From Symsagittifera roscoffensis (taxonomy: Eukaryota > Xenacoelomorpha > Acoela > Convolutidae), in assembly GCF_963678635.1 (NCBI RefSeq), contig NC_087065.1, forward strand, positions 18,243,623 to 18,307,622: a stretch of 64,000 nt of DNA. Reading direction: 5' to 3'. Numbering within the stretch: the first letter of the stretch is position 1; each line of letters opens with the position of its first letter. The notes under the pieces were generated by a model, which was given only the letters and a program-made list of their open reading frames with translations, was not told the origin of the DNA and did no database searches. Shown here in pieces: positions 1-10,627 of the stretch. A program made the position numbers and the translations under genes.

Positions 1-759
1 CACGTTCATTTGCCCGCTCATTATCTCCGGGGCATGGGCATCGTCCATCAACTTAACGCACCATATCTTCTTCAAAGGCGTTGCTTCCTGCACAGATGGC
101 TCCAGATTGGTACGGACGACCGTACCATGTGGCAGTAATCTGGTTGGGCGTTTCGAAACTGCTATCAGCTCGAGCTCATCGGCGGTATTATCCACCACGG
201 TGCCCTCCTCATCGGAGGTGTACCTGTCTCTGTCCGGATCCTGATGCATTTCCCTGTCCAGTCCGCGTTGTTTCCAGTCCACCAACAAGGAATGAAGCGC
301 AATCTCCGATACATCAGAATTAGAAGTAGTCTCGGATGTGTTGTCCCAGGACTGCGGCCTCGAGTCATCACTTGAGTCGAGTGACTCTACACCATCACGT
401 TCCACTCTGTCTGTGATGTTTCTCGACTCCCCGGACAAAATTCTGTCCCTAGGTGGTCTCAATAACCTCTCCCCGGACAAATCGTCCTGTACGGGCCTGA
501 AGATGTCCGACTCCCCGGACATTGTTTCGTCCCCGGAAGAACAATCTGAGCCCGGCTCGTGTTCTGCTTTTGCATCTGTGAAACGTACTTTTCTCGTGAA
601 GCTGGATTTTGACTACACCTTGACTTCCTCAGTGATTTGGACCGGGATCGGTTTCCCACGTTCTGGGAATGAAGTCCTCAACAAAACATCCTTTGGCATT
701 GAGGTCACCAGCTGGTTCACTATCCCGTTCCCCATCGCGACCGCGAATGATCACCGGCC
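1..759 (-). pseudogene. pol acidic linker before integrase (copy 1), partial
   Basis: One frame stays open for 204 codons from base 612 to the window edge. It is separated by a single TAG (613-615) from the preceding codons, which join the RNase H frame through a frameshift near 730. The predicted protein is rich in Ser, Asp and Glu and carries three similar LSGE/MSGE motifs. Near its end the motif VVRTNLEP matches NVRTNLVPEDD just before the integrase of copy 2, and WCVKLMDD matches VCVKLKDD. This linker therefore connects RNase H to the integrase zinc domain, which starts off-window. No enzymatic motif is visible in it. Confidence 0.7.
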
Positions 760-1603
760 TCTTCTCTGTCTTCTCAGTTACGGTCAATCGCTGCATGGTC
801 TCCATCCACTCACGATCATGTCTGTCGACTTCTCTATCCAGCAAGTCACGAAGTTTCCCCATGACGTCCGGCGCCACATTCACTGTCCTATTTAGCAGAG
901 CTATGCTGTTTATACCCAGCCTGGTGAGCTCCTGCTGCACCAGATTGGATCGGACTAGCAGATCCAGCGGAACGGGTTCACCACTGGCTGAAACCTTTAT
1001 CTCAGCGACCGTTTCCACTGGAAGGTCAGGGTGTCCTGGTATAGGGTGCCCTGACTTGTCCAGCCACTTAGTGAGTGGTAGTTTGTCGTAGGTTTCCTTG
1101 TCTAGGAATGAAAATCCGTCTTTGATCTCCGCTTGGTTAGCCTGCTTCGATTCGAGGCGCTCATAGAATTCTGTCTTCTTAGTGAGGCTATCAGCATTCT
1201 GATGCTTGTCACGGGTCCGGTGCTCTATGATCATGTGGTATCCATCCAGGCGCACGATCCAACGACCAATATAACTTTGGTCCATCGAATAGGTTTTCAG
1301 CCAGGCAAGGGCACGATTATCCACACGCAACTTGAAAGGAGCACTCCCCAAATAAGCCCTGTACTTTTCCACAAAAATGATCACCGCGAACATCTCAGTG
1401 TCGCTCAAGACCTTACTTCCGTAGGCTATTGGACGGAGAACCGTTCTCCCGTTCCACTCTTGCTCTTGGTGAAGTATGCCTGATATCGCAACCACCGATG
1501 CATCCGTGTCCAGCACGAACATCCCCTTCTCTGTTGGCATGCCGAGGACCGGTGCCTCGCAAAGTTCACGTTTTAATTTTCTCAAATGAAACTTGTGCCT
1601 CAT
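629..1603 (-). pseudogene. Gypsy RNase H domain and downstream linker (copy 1)
   Basis: RNase H of the retroelement polyprotein, which would degrade the RNA strand during reverse transcription. The frame begins at the RT/RNase H boundary (LCEAPVLGMPTEKG) and shows the Gypsy-type signature: VLDTDASVVAISGILHQ (first catalytic Asp), RPIAYGSKVLSDTE, and LRVDNRALAWLK. Compared with copy 2, about seven residues (KYGALKA region) are missing in frame between SDTEM and FAV, removing part of the active-site helix. The rest is a charged linker. It is joined to the RT frame by a frameshift near 1,585 and leaves the true frame near 730. Confidence 0.88.
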
Positions 1604-2312
1604 CAGTCCAAGTGAACTTTTTGCCTTTGTTTCTCATCAACCGCTGCATGGGGTATATTTTGTCAGCATACCCCTTGATGAATTCTCGATAGTAATTAGC
1701 AAATCCCAAAAAACTCATTAGTTGTGTATCTGTTTTAGGTGCCTTCCAGGTCAACACCGCTTCGACTGCTTCAGGATCTGGTCTCACTCCATGCTTATCC
1801 ACCAGGCGGCCCAGATACTTTATGGAGTCTCTGAGGATTTCACACTTAGAGGGTTTACATTGCAGGCCCGCCTGCTTCATGCAAGTAAACACCTCGTCCA
1901 ACCTCTCTATGTGGTCCTCTAAGGTTGGTGTTCCAATCACAACATCATCGACATAACACATGATGAGATTCCCGTATTTCTTAGTCACGCCCGTGAGTGC
2001 CTGGGCCATCAGTCGCTGGAATGTGGCCGTCGCGTTGCACAACCCGAACGGCATCCTCTTCCACTGGAACAACCCCAGCTCGCACGCGAAGCCTGTTTTT
2101 TCACGATCTTGCTTTCGGAGTGGCACTTGCCAGAACGCAGAGCCCAAATCCAACGTCGTGAAGAACTTCGCGTCTCCCAGCTTGGATAGGCTCTCATCGA
2201 TGCGGGGAATCGGGTATGCGTCCTTAATAGTCACTGCGTTCAGATAACGGAAATCACAACAAAACCTGAGTTGCCCACCTTTCTTTTCGCCATGACCACG
2301 CCACAAGCCCAC
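1566..2312 (-). pseudogene. Gypsy reverse transcriptase (copy 1)
   Basis: Reverse transcriptase palm and fingers. Visible motifs in order: LRFCCDFRYLNAVT, FFTTLDLGSAFWQVPL (first catalytic Asp), FQWKRMPFGLCNA, and CYVDDVVIG (catalytic YVDD near 1944-1955). These are followed by KCEILRDSIKYLGRLVDKHG and the connection FLGFANYYREFIKGYADK. All three catalytic aspartates are present, so the domain itself is well preserved. It is separated from the upstream part of RT (MIEPSKSPWACGVVMAK) by a one-base loss in an A-rich run near 2,285, and from RNase H by a frameshift near 1,585. Confidence 0.95.
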
Positions 2313-3478
2313 GGGGACTTCGACGGCTCGATCATGTCATACTCCATTAACATCTCGATTTCCTTCCTGCATGCTTCTGACTTGTGAGGGGTCATTCTTC
2401 TCGCCCCTTCCCTATGAGGTACCGAGCCATCTTCTATCTCAATTTCGTGTTCTACAAAGTTACAGCAACCTATGTCGGCCTTATGTTTCGAAAAAACGTC
2501 TGCGTTCCGACTTAGCACCGCCCTGAGCGAATCTAGTGCCTTATCTGATATTTTACCCTTCAAATGTTCTATCTCAGGTAGGACCGGTTTATTCGCTGCT
2601 AACTCTGTTTCTGTCGGCCTCTCGGGAAAGTTGGAACAACTAGACAACCCATCATCTGTTTCCGACTTCATTGAAAACAATTTCCAAAAAGATTTCGATT
2701 CATTTACTCTCTTCAATATACATTCTTGGTTTGCATGCAAGGGACATTTAATTACATCAAACTTCTTCAAGTTCTCCACACTCTGAAAGTCTGTGTTCAG
2801 AGGCAAAGCATAGCCAAGATTCTTTCCCCTCTGTATTGTCACTGTTGTTGCTTCTGTGTTCAACAACACACTCACACACAGTCCGCTCTGAGTGAGTGAG
2901 AAGCTTCTTCCTAAAATAGCCGAGCTTTTACTGTTTGGATTTGGTACCAGACACACCTGTCTGTCATTGCTGAGTTCATTCAAGTTCCTCATCCTAAACG
3001 TCGCTATTACGGCTTGGTTTGGTTTCAATCTAACCTTTCGATCCAGAAAAATTGGCACCTTGGCCTGGTTAGTTAAGATCTTATTAAGGGGTTTCTTTTC
3101 ATACTTTCTCTCAGGATCCTTGATCCTAATCAACCCGTCATTGAGATCGATCGTGACATCAAAGTTGTGTACGAAGTCCCTCCCTAAGATGAACTGATCG
3201 GATTCGTCCAAATTCTCCACTACTAGGAAGCTCATCCAAAGATGTCTTCCTCCAAGTTGCAGTGAAATGATCGGGGTTCGTCCAGTCACATAGATCGCTC
3301 CCTGATTGGCAGCTGCCAGTCTTATGTTTGTCGGTATCAGATCCGACCTGTCAAAGCCCATGTCAGTCCAGGTTTTGACTGGCATGACACTTACCACTGC
3401 ACCCGTGTCTAACAGTCCTTTCACTGAAAGTTGTCTGCCTGCACATCTAGCACATGTGCTGCCAGATCGGCTTCGCAA
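2240..3478 (-). pseudogene. retropepsin-type protease and RT N-terminus (copy 1)
   Basis: Aspartic protease that would cleave the Gag-Pol polyprotein. The catalytic motif is LLDTGAVVSVMP (codons for DTG at 3401-3409), and a second retropepsin-like motif ILGRDFVHNFDVTIDL lies about 80 residues later. After it come about 200 residues of spacer (cf. FSLTQSGLCVSVLL, ETDDGLSSCSN), then the RT entry sequence RRMTPHKSEACRKEIE and SPWACGVVMAK. The first ~12 residues of the open frame are out-of-phase read-through. The true protein enters near 3,440 from the previous frame by a frameshift. Copies 2 and 3 lack 16 bp here that copy 1 retains. Confidence 0.9.
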
Positions 3479-4317
3479 TCTATGTGCACCGCATCTTGTT
3501 CGAGCATGGCGTTGTGTCCGATTCGTCTAACCTTCAGCTCCTCTTGACCAATGTATATCCGGCCAATCTGATCGTTCGCATCAGTTACGTGAGCTTTTGT
3601 GTAGATATTGATGCCATCCACATTCATTAGAATCGGGTATGGGCCATGGACTTCGATGTAATGTCCATCCACTTTCATCAGCCTCGGACCTCCTGTTGTG
3701 AGCAGCGCTCGCACTGCCCTGGAGTCCAGTTTGGGATCTTTCTTCTTCAGGTAGTCTGCATAAATGTCCAGGTGGACTAGTGTAATCTCAGATGGTTCAC
3801 TCAAGTTCTTGACCACCTGGTGCCCTGCGACTGAGATAATGGACATTATCTTCGTCCCCTCCTTCGTCATGCCGAAAGTTCTGCCAGATATAACGTTCAA
3901 TTTTAGTCCCTGCTTCCTGGGTTCCTCTATGTCTTCTTTTTTCGTCGTTTTACCCAGAATATTAAAATTTTCTCGAAGATCCGTGGTCTCCAGCTCCGAC
4001 CTCACCCATTGCTCCACTTCTTTTGTGGCTAGCTCCTGTTTGACATTCTGCAACGCTGTCCTTGCCGCCAGACCGCAATCCACCTTGAGTGGGCTAGCCG
4101 ACTCTGCCTCCAGGCTCGAGGCTACCACCTCGTCAGGCAGTGTCTTTACCTTCTTAGTCGTAAAGGTGCTCGGTGTCGTCTCCTTTCTCCGAGACTCGGC
4201 TTCGTTCATCAGACGTGCTCGACTGGCCTTGACACCCGAAAGCGCCTCTTCGTGGAGGGGATGTTTCGCGTCCGCCACTGCATCCCAAAACTGAGTGCAA
4301 CCCGACTTGAAGTGTCC
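3421..4317 (-). pseudogene. second zinc knuckle and Gag-protease spacer (copy 1)
   Basis: In frame with the upstream gag piece, but separated from it by a TAA at 4318-4320. The first residues (GHFKSGC) are the second half of a CCHC knuckle whose first half ends just before the stop. Copies 2 and 3 read Glu at that place, so the stop probably arose from GAA. The rest contains a conserved block shared with copies 2/3 (TFGMTKEGTKIMSIISVAGH, LSEPSE, HLDIYADYL, LMNVDGINIYTKA, GQEELKVRRIGHNAMLEQD). Its function is unknown; it lies between nucleocapsid and protease and may be a pre-protease domain. The frame is lost near 3,440 just before the protease. Confidence 0.82.
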
Positions 4318-5346
4318 TTACAAATTACAGAAGAAGCACCTCGGACCATATTTCATGATGAGCCCTCTGACGTACTCTTCGTGATCCTCGTCGGTCGCGT
4401 CGACGTCGTCGAGAAAATAGCTTATTGCCTTCATGTTCTGTTTGTATGCAGAACACGTGGAAAGGTGATGGTCCATCGAACCACAATTCGCACACGACCT
4501 CCTCTTGTCCATGTCATCGCGAGGTTTGTACCAACTGGAGTTCGCACCAGTGTGTGTCCCGCTATAGTTACCATAATTGCTGTAACGGTTTTGCGCCCTC
4601 GGTCTTATGAGTAAATACTCGCGTGACTTCATACGCAAATCATTGGGCGTGGGTACTTGGTCAAATGACAGTGTGAAGTGTGTGGCCAACATCGTTTTCA
4701 ACTCCTCACTCTTTACTCCGTCCATGAACTTCGAAGCAATCGCCAACTTTCGCTCAGATATTCTCTCATCGGGATTGCTTCTCCTCCTAAGCAATTCAAG
4801 GTCGTCCAAAAATTTGTCTATGGATTCGTCATCTCTTTGACGCCTCTTTTCGAACTTCACCATAGCCTGGTGCCCTTGTACTCCAGAGCCGAAACGATTC
4901 AGCAGGATGTCGAATATCTTGCGAGCGCTGTCTCTCTCATTGGCTCTTTTCGCCATTACACAATTTAGAGCAGTAACCTCCAGGTTGCTTGTTAGCGCGC
5001 TGCACTCTTGTTTCTTGGAGAGACTCTCTTCCTCAAAGTGTAACCTCATCACTTCTATCCAAGTATCAATGCAGCCGCCTGACTCATCTTTGTATGACTT
5101 CGGCTTTTTCAGTGTCCTTCTTGACCTCTCTCCTCTCTCGGTTGACTTCGAGAGTTTGATGATGAATGTTTCGAGAGATCTGTTCAGAGGCTCAAACATC
5201 GAGGCATACATCGTCGTGTCCTGTGAGACTGTAGTCAGATCTGGCACTGAACTGACTTGTGGCACAGTTGGCAACCTTGTCTCTGAAGTAGCATCTGCCT
5301 CCGGCGGGACTGGATTCGTCCAGCCAGGCCTTGACGGGCTGCCCAT
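4318..5346 (-). pseudogene. Gag capsid-like and first CCHC knuckle (copy 1)
   Basis: Retrotransposon Gag, the virus-like-particle shell and RNA-binding part. A capsid-type helical segment (WIEVMRLHFEEESLS, LLNRFGSGVQGHQAMVKFEK, DDESIDKFLDDLELLRRRS) is followed by a CCHC knuckle with C-x2-C-x4-H-x4-C spacing (CANCGSMDHHLSTC). The start of a second knuckle (CFFC) is cut by TAA. The first residues after the nominal ATG (MGSPSRPGWTNP) overlap the N-terminal gag frame and belong to the Gly/Pro-rich hinge; a frameshift near 5,350-5,400 joins the two. The part up to base 4723 is unique; the rest recurs in the tandem duplications. Confidence 0.87.
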
Positions 5347-6713
5347 GGCCGCTCCCTATTTCTAGGTTCGTAGTTCGTTCTCGAGCTTTGCTGGGCCCTG
5401 GCATAGCTGCCCGTCCCATCTCCATTGTTCGCATGGTGTGAGCGCTGCCTTGGGTTGGAACGCTCCTCCCAACTGCTCCCATTCAAGATCGCGTCAAGCT
5501 TCCGCATCATTAAGTCAGATTTGGCATCTAACCTTTTTTCCAGGCTAGTCATCGTATGGGCGTAGGTATTATCATGATCGTTCAACAATCGCTCGATCTC
5601 TCTTGTCATCCTAGCCTCTTTTTCCTCAGACTACTTGCTTGCCTGTGCCAGGATCTCCGCCAGGCATTGATCGGTGCTACGAATCAATTGTGCCTGATCA
5701 ACCCTCGCTTGCGACTTCACGTGCGTTAGTTCGTCTCTCAGATTCTCTCGACCCTGGTGAGCTCTCTCGTCAACTTGATCTATTCTCTTGGTCATGTCCC
5801 GTCTCAGTTCATCCAGACCATTCTTTACGCCAGCGAACATGTCACTTATATCGCCAGTTGCCCCCAATGGCGAGGTTAGCCCCAGAGAAGATGAGGTCAA
5901 CTGCGGCTGCAGCCTGGTACTTGATGACGCACCGCTTTTTTGCTTGCTCATCGACGTCATCAGTCTGTCGAACGTTGATGATGCTCCCATCGCTATCCCA
6001 TCTGACATGGGCCTGGTCGGCAAGGCGGACGACGCCTTCCTGCTCATGTCGTTCCTTGGGCACGGTGTGAAGTTCACATCCGGATGGGTTATCTCCGGGT
6101 GGTCATAACTGGAAGATAAACCTTCAGCTCGTAGTGACGCCATGCGCTCATCATACAAAGACTTCCAGCTCTTCTTGGCCTTCGAACCCGGTTGTTCTTC
6201 ACTCGGGCTTATACTCGACATCATTGCGTTGTTGCTGTGCTTGGCCAGAGATGAGTGGGTATAAGTTGGATGTGAAAATTCTCTCCTCCACCTATGACTC
6301 TTGGTCTCCGATTTGGACATTCCCCTGAATAACACTTCCTCTCGCGGCTCGACCTCGGAACGCTCCGAGGTCTCCTCCGTCCTCTCAACTTCCTCCCGCT
6401 CGAGGTCCTCGCTCGGCTCAAAGTCGGGTCGAATCAGCGTCCGTTCCCCTTCGTCAAAGGGGTCCACAAGCGTTTCGCTCGCGGGCCCGGCCTCGGCGCT
6501 CCTCCCTTGATCGCCATCGAGGTTTTTCTCGCTCCTTAGTTTCATTTTGCTCACTGAAAGATCAGGTTGACCTTTAGTCGATTCGTTTTCAGCAAACACG
6601 TCGGAAGCGCTGCTAAACGAGGATCGGCTACGCTTAGTTTTAAATTTTCGCGTGCTTCCTTTGCTCAGCCTGGGAATCTTAGTGGTCGATCCTAACAAGT
6701 CCCTGCGCTGCAT
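5235..6713 (-). pseudogene. Gag N-terminal disordered region and coiled coil (copy 1, duplication unit 1)
   Basis: The start is placed at the ATG at 6711-6713 (MQRRD); four earlier codons in the same frame lack an ATG. The first ~200 residues are Ser/Glu/Arg rich and probably disordered. Residues ~290-390 form a likely coiled coil (ELRRDMTKRIDQVDERAHQ, TREIERLLNDHD, SLEKRLDAKSDLMM). A TAG at 5631-5633 interrupts the coil in frame (ASK, stop, SEEKEARM). The last ~50 codons drift out of frame before the capsid part. N-terminal coiled coils also occur in copies 2 and 3, so the architecture is shared although the sequence is diverged. Confidence 0.8.
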
Positions 6714-7308
6714 ATTTTGTGACAAATAACAATATTCTTATAATTTAATGGCGATGCACACGTACCGCAAACAAGTTCAAGTTAAATTACTTAACGCTGC
6801 CTCTTCGATCTCGTAAGTATCAAAAATGCCTCTTAGATTTCTCAATGACAATCTTAGTGACTCAGCTAAAGTTACACACACGGGGCCTACACAGTATTGA
6901 TATAATGCTAACTCAACCCTGTTGTATAGTATAACGGTATCACAAAATTTCCACAAGATATAATCAATACACAAAACACAATTGATAATGAGATAAGAAA
7001 ATCCTATAGGTGACAGCGACCTTTCGTCAGTATCAATTTACCGCCACACTTTTATCAAGTCACTGCTTTGTTAAAATCAAACAATCTTTGGTAAAAAGCA
7101 GTGATGATTCAGAAACAGATCAATAAAACTTAGTCTTAAAGAAAAAAACTTCCCTCAATCGGAACGATCCGAAAGAACGAAGCCCAGGACACAGTCTTCT
7201 CAAGTGAGTGTGTATTTGCTTAATACACCCACCGAGGTCTTCTTTTAGGTGCCCTGCGATTGTCCGAGCTGTCCTACTAAGTAGCTCAAGGCAACCTCTG
7301 ATCGAAAG
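6714..7308. other. leader upstream of gag, duplication unit 1
   Basis: AT-rich non-coding stretch between the gag ATG and the first tandem-duplication junction, in the place expected for LTR/5'-leader sequence. I can find no convincing LTR ends, primer-binding site or TATA box. A GTAAGT hexamer on the plus strand near 6,811 has no supporting context. A nearly identical copy lies at 9300-9894. The last ~85 bp (7225-7308) resemble 10,628-10,697. Confidence 0.5.
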
Positions 7309-7932
7309 CATGAACTTCGAAGCAATCGCCAACTTTCGCTCAGATATTCTCTCATCGGGATTGCTTCTCCTCCTAAGCAATTCAAGGTCGTCCAAAAATT
7401 TGTCTATGGATTCGTCATCTCTTTGACGCCTCTTTTCGAACTTCACCATAGCCTGGTGCCCTTGTACTCCAGAGCCGAAACGATTCAGCAGGATGTCGAA
7501 TATCTTGCGAGCGCTGTCTCTCTCATTGGCTCTTTTCGCCATTACACAATTTAGAGCAGTACCCTCCAGGTTGCTTGTTAGCGCGCTGCACTCTTGTTTC
7601 TTGGAGAGACTCTCTTCCTCAAAGTGTAACCTCATCACTTCTATCCAAGTATCAATGCAGCCTCCTGACTCATCTTTGTATGACTTCGGCTTTTTCAGTG
7701 TCCTTCTTGACCTCTCTCCTCTCTCGGTTGACTTCGAGAGTTTGATGATGAATGTTTCGAGAGATCTGTTCAGAGGCTCAAACATCGAGGCATACATCGT
7801 CGTGTCCTGTGAGACTGTAGTCAGATCTGGCACTGAACTGACTTGTGGCACAGTTGGCAACCTTGTCTCTGAAGTAGCATCTGCCTCCGGCGGGACTGGA
7901 TTCGTCCAGCCAGGCCTTGACGGGCTGCCCAT
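7120..7932 (-). pseudogene. chimeric ORF: gag capsid of unit 2 fused to leader of unit 1
   Basis: The first ~208 residues are the same Gag hinge and capsid segment as copy 1, starting MGSPSRPGWTNP. At the duplication junction (7308/7309) the frame leaves gag after ASKFM and runs on for ~60 codons through leader DNA, giving a novel tail (LSIRGCLELLSRTAR, EDLGGCIKQIHTHL). The tail has no known domain and is created purely by the duplication. The knuckles and all of Pol are absent. A truncated capsid-only Gag could in principle be made, but no promoter is identified. Confidence 0.7.
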
Positions 7933-9299
7933 GGCCGCTCCCTATTTCTAGGTTCGTAGTTCGTTCTCGAGCTTTGCTGGGCCCTGGCATAGCTGCCCGT
8001 CCCATCTCCATTGTTCGCATGGTGTGAGCGCTGCCTTGGGTTGGAACGCTCCTCCCAACTGCTCCCATTCAAGATCGCGTCAAGCTTCCGCATCATTAAG
8101 TCAGATTTGGCATCTAACCTTTTTTCCAGGCTAGTCATCGTATGGGCGTAGGTATTATCATGATCGTTCAACAATCGCTCGATCTCTCTTGTCATCCTAG
8201 CCTCTTTTTCCTCAGACTACTTGCTTGCCTGTGCCAGGATCTCCGCCAGGCATTGATCGGTGCTACGAATCAATTGTGCCTGATCAACCCTCGCTTGCGA
8301 CTTCACGTGCGTTAGTTCGTCTCTCAGATTCTCTCGACCCTGGTGAGCTCTCTCGTCAACTTGATCTATTCTCTTGGTCATGTCCCTTCTCAGTTCATCG
8401 AGACCATTCATTACGCCAGCGATTATGTCACTTATATCGCCAGTTGCCCCCAATGGCGGGGTTAGCCCCAGAGAAGATGAGGTCAACTGCGGCTGCAGCC
8501 TGGTACTTGATGACGCACCGCTTTTTTGCTTGCTCATCGACGTCATCAGTCTGTCGAACGTTGATGATGCTCCCATCGCCATCCCATCTGACATGGGCCT
8601 GGTCGGCAAGGCGGACGACGCCTTCCTGTTCATGTCGTTCCTCGGGCACGGTGTGAAGTTCACATCCGGATGGGTTATCTCCGGGTGGTCATAACTGGAA
8701 GATAAACCTTCAGCTCGTAGTGACGCTATGCGCTCATCATACAAAGACTTCCAGCTCTTCTTGGCCTTCGAACCCGGTTGTTCTTCACTCGGGCTTATAC
8801 TCGACATCATCGCGTTGTTGCTCTGCTTGGCCAGAGATGAGTGGGTATAAGCTGGATGTGAAAATTCTCTCCTCCACCTATGACTCTTGGTCTCCGATTT
8901 GGACATTCCCCTGAATAACACTTCCTCTCGCGGCTCGACCTCGGAACGCTCCGAGGTCTCCTCCGTCCTCTCAACTTCCTCCCGCTCGAGGTCCTCGCTC
9001 GGCTCAAAGTCGGGTCGAATCAGCGTCCGTTCCCCTTCGTCAAAGGGGTCCACAAGCGTTTCGCTCGCGGGCCCGGCCACGGCGCTCCTCCCTTAATCGC
9101 CATCGAGGTTTTTCTCGCTCCTTAGTTTCATTTCGCTCACTGAAAGATCAGGTTGACCTTTAGTCGATTCGTTTTCAGCAAACACGTCGGAAGCGCTGCT
9201 AAACGAGGATCGGCTACGCTTAGTTTTAAATTTTCGCGTGCTTCCTTTGCTCAGCCTGGGAATCTTAGTGGTCGATCCTAACGAGTCCCTGCGCTGCAT
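7821..9299 (-). pseudogene. Gag N-terminal region, duplication unit 2
   Basis: Near-identical copy of the gag N-terminus of unit 1, with ATG at 9297-9299. It shares the TAG within the coiled coil (8217-8219) and adds a private stop: TAA at 9093-9095, where unit 1 has CAA (context GDQGRSA). The stop after ~68 codons shows this copy cannot make a full N-terminus. Other differences are single residues, such as IIAGVMNG for MFAGVKNG. Confidence 0.78.
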
Positions 9300-9894
9300 A
9301 TTTTGTGACAAATAGCAATATTCTTATAATTTAATGGCGATGCACACGTACCGCAAACAAGTTCAAGTTAAATTACTTAACGCTGCCTCTTCGATCTCGT
9401 AAGTATCAAAAATGCCTCTTAGATTTCTCAATGACAATCTTAGTGACTCAGCTAAAGTTACACACACGGGGCCTACACAGTATTGATATAATGCTAACTC
9501 AACCCTGTTGTATAGTATAACGGTATCACAAAATTTCCACAAGATATAATCAATACACAAAACACAATTGATAATGAGATAAGAAAATCCTATAGGTGAC
9601 AGCGACCTTTCGTCAGTATCAATTTACCGCCACACTTTTATCAAGTCACTGCTTTGTTAAAATCAAACAATCTTTGGTAAAAAGCAGTGATGATTCAGAA
9701 ACAGATCAATAAAACTTAGTCTTAAAGAAAAAAACTTCCCTCAATCGGAACGATCCGAAAGAACGAAGCCCAGGACACAGTCTTCTCAAGTGAGTGTGTA
9801 TTTGCTTAATACACCCACCGAGGTCTTCTTTTAGGTGCCCTGCGATTGTCCGAGCTGTCCTACTAAGTAGCTCAAGGCAACCTCTGATCGAAAG
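9300..9894. other. leader upstream of gag, duplication unit 2
   Basis: Near-perfect copy of 6714-7308, lying between the unit 2 gag start and the junction with unit 3. Nothing further is recognisable in it. Confidence 0.5.
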
Positions 9895-10627
9895 CATGAA
9901 CTTCGAAGCAATCGCCAACTTTCGCTCAGATATTCTCTCATCGGGATTGCTTCTCCTCCTAAGCAATTCAAGGTCGTCCAAAAATTTGTCTATGGATTCG
10001 TCATCTCTTTGACGCCTCTTTTCGAACTTCACCATAGCCTGGTGCCCTTGTACTCCAGAGCCGAAACGATTCAGCAGGATGTCGAATATCTTGCGAGCGC
10101 TGTCTCTCTCATTGGCTCTTTTCGCCATTACACAATTTAGAGCAGTACCCTCCAGGTTGCTTGTTAGCGCGCTGCACTCTTGTTTCTTGGAGAGACTCTC
10201 TTCCTCAAAGTGTAACCTCATCACTTCTATCCAAGTATCAATGCAGCCGCCTGACTCATCTTTGTATGACTTCGGCTTTTTCAGTGTCCTTCTTGACCTC
10301 TCTCCTCTCTCGGTTGACTTCGAGAGTTTGATGATGAATGTTTCGAGAGATCTGTTCAGAGGCTCAAACATCGAGGCATACATCGTCGTGTCCTGTGAGA
10401 CTGTAGTCAGATCTGGCACTGAACTGACTTGTGGCACAGTTGGCAACCTTGTCTCTGAAGTAGCATCTGCCTCCGACGGGACTGGATTCGTCCAGCCAGG
10501 CCTTGACGGGCTGCCCTTGGCCGCTCCCTATTTCTAGGTTCGTAGTTCGTTCTCGAGCTTTGCTGGGCCCTGGCATAGCTGCCCGTCCCATCTCCATTGT
10601 TCGCATGGTGTGAGCGCTGCCTTGGGT
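9706..10627 (-). pseudogene. chimeric gag/leader ORF and truncated gag, partial unit 3
   Basis: The capsid segment of unit 3 (10,446 leftwards) again runs through the unit junction at 9894/9895 into the unit 2 leader, giving the same ~60-residue novel tail as the ORF at 7120-7932. On the right, the gag N-terminus is cut at 10,627. Beyond it the frame would read GCLELLNRKVRAIREQ followed by EDLGE, which resembles the novel tail GCLELLSRTAR. The coiled coil and the start codon of this unit are missing. Confidence 0.7.

Larger units (their letters stand above)
1..6713 (-). mobile_element. Ty3/Gypsy-type retroelement, copy 1, decayed internal region
   Basis: Reading leftwards on the minus strand, the order is Gag (serine/acidic N-terminus, coiled coil, capsid-like part, CCHC knuckles), aspartic protease with DTG, reverse transcriptase with YVDD, RNase H, then an acidic linker cut by the window edge. 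That protein order is the Ty3/Gypsy order. At least five frameshifts and three in-frame stops (5631-5633, 4318-4320, 613-615) break it. The integrase would lie beyond base 1. No LTR pair can be recognised. Copies 2 and 3 of this window belong to the same family, with clearly related but diverged protein sequence. Confidence 0.93.
4723..10627. repeat. tandem duplication, 2,586-bp period, about 2.3 units
   Basis: Units are 4723-7308, 7309-9894 and a partial 9895-10627. Each begins at CATGAACTTCGAAG inside gag and runs through the gag N-terminus and leader. The offset is exactly 2,586 bp for every landmark compared (4723/7309/9895; 5631/8217; 7120/9706). The units differ by only scattered single bases, for example GTAACC versus GTACCC near 4978/7562/10148, so the duplication is recent relative to element decay. 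Unit 3 stops abruptly after GCCTTGGGT and enters sequence resembling the end of a unit. Confidence 0.95.

Noticed and set aside
81-2247. Plus-strand frames over copy 1
   Set aside because: Antisense shadows of the well-supported gag-pol frames, with no domain of their own.
4318-4320. Gag-Pol read-through stop (TAA) in copy 1
   Set aside because: It splits the second zinc knuckle, and copies 2 and 3 have a sense codon there, so it is a lesion rather than a regulatory stop.
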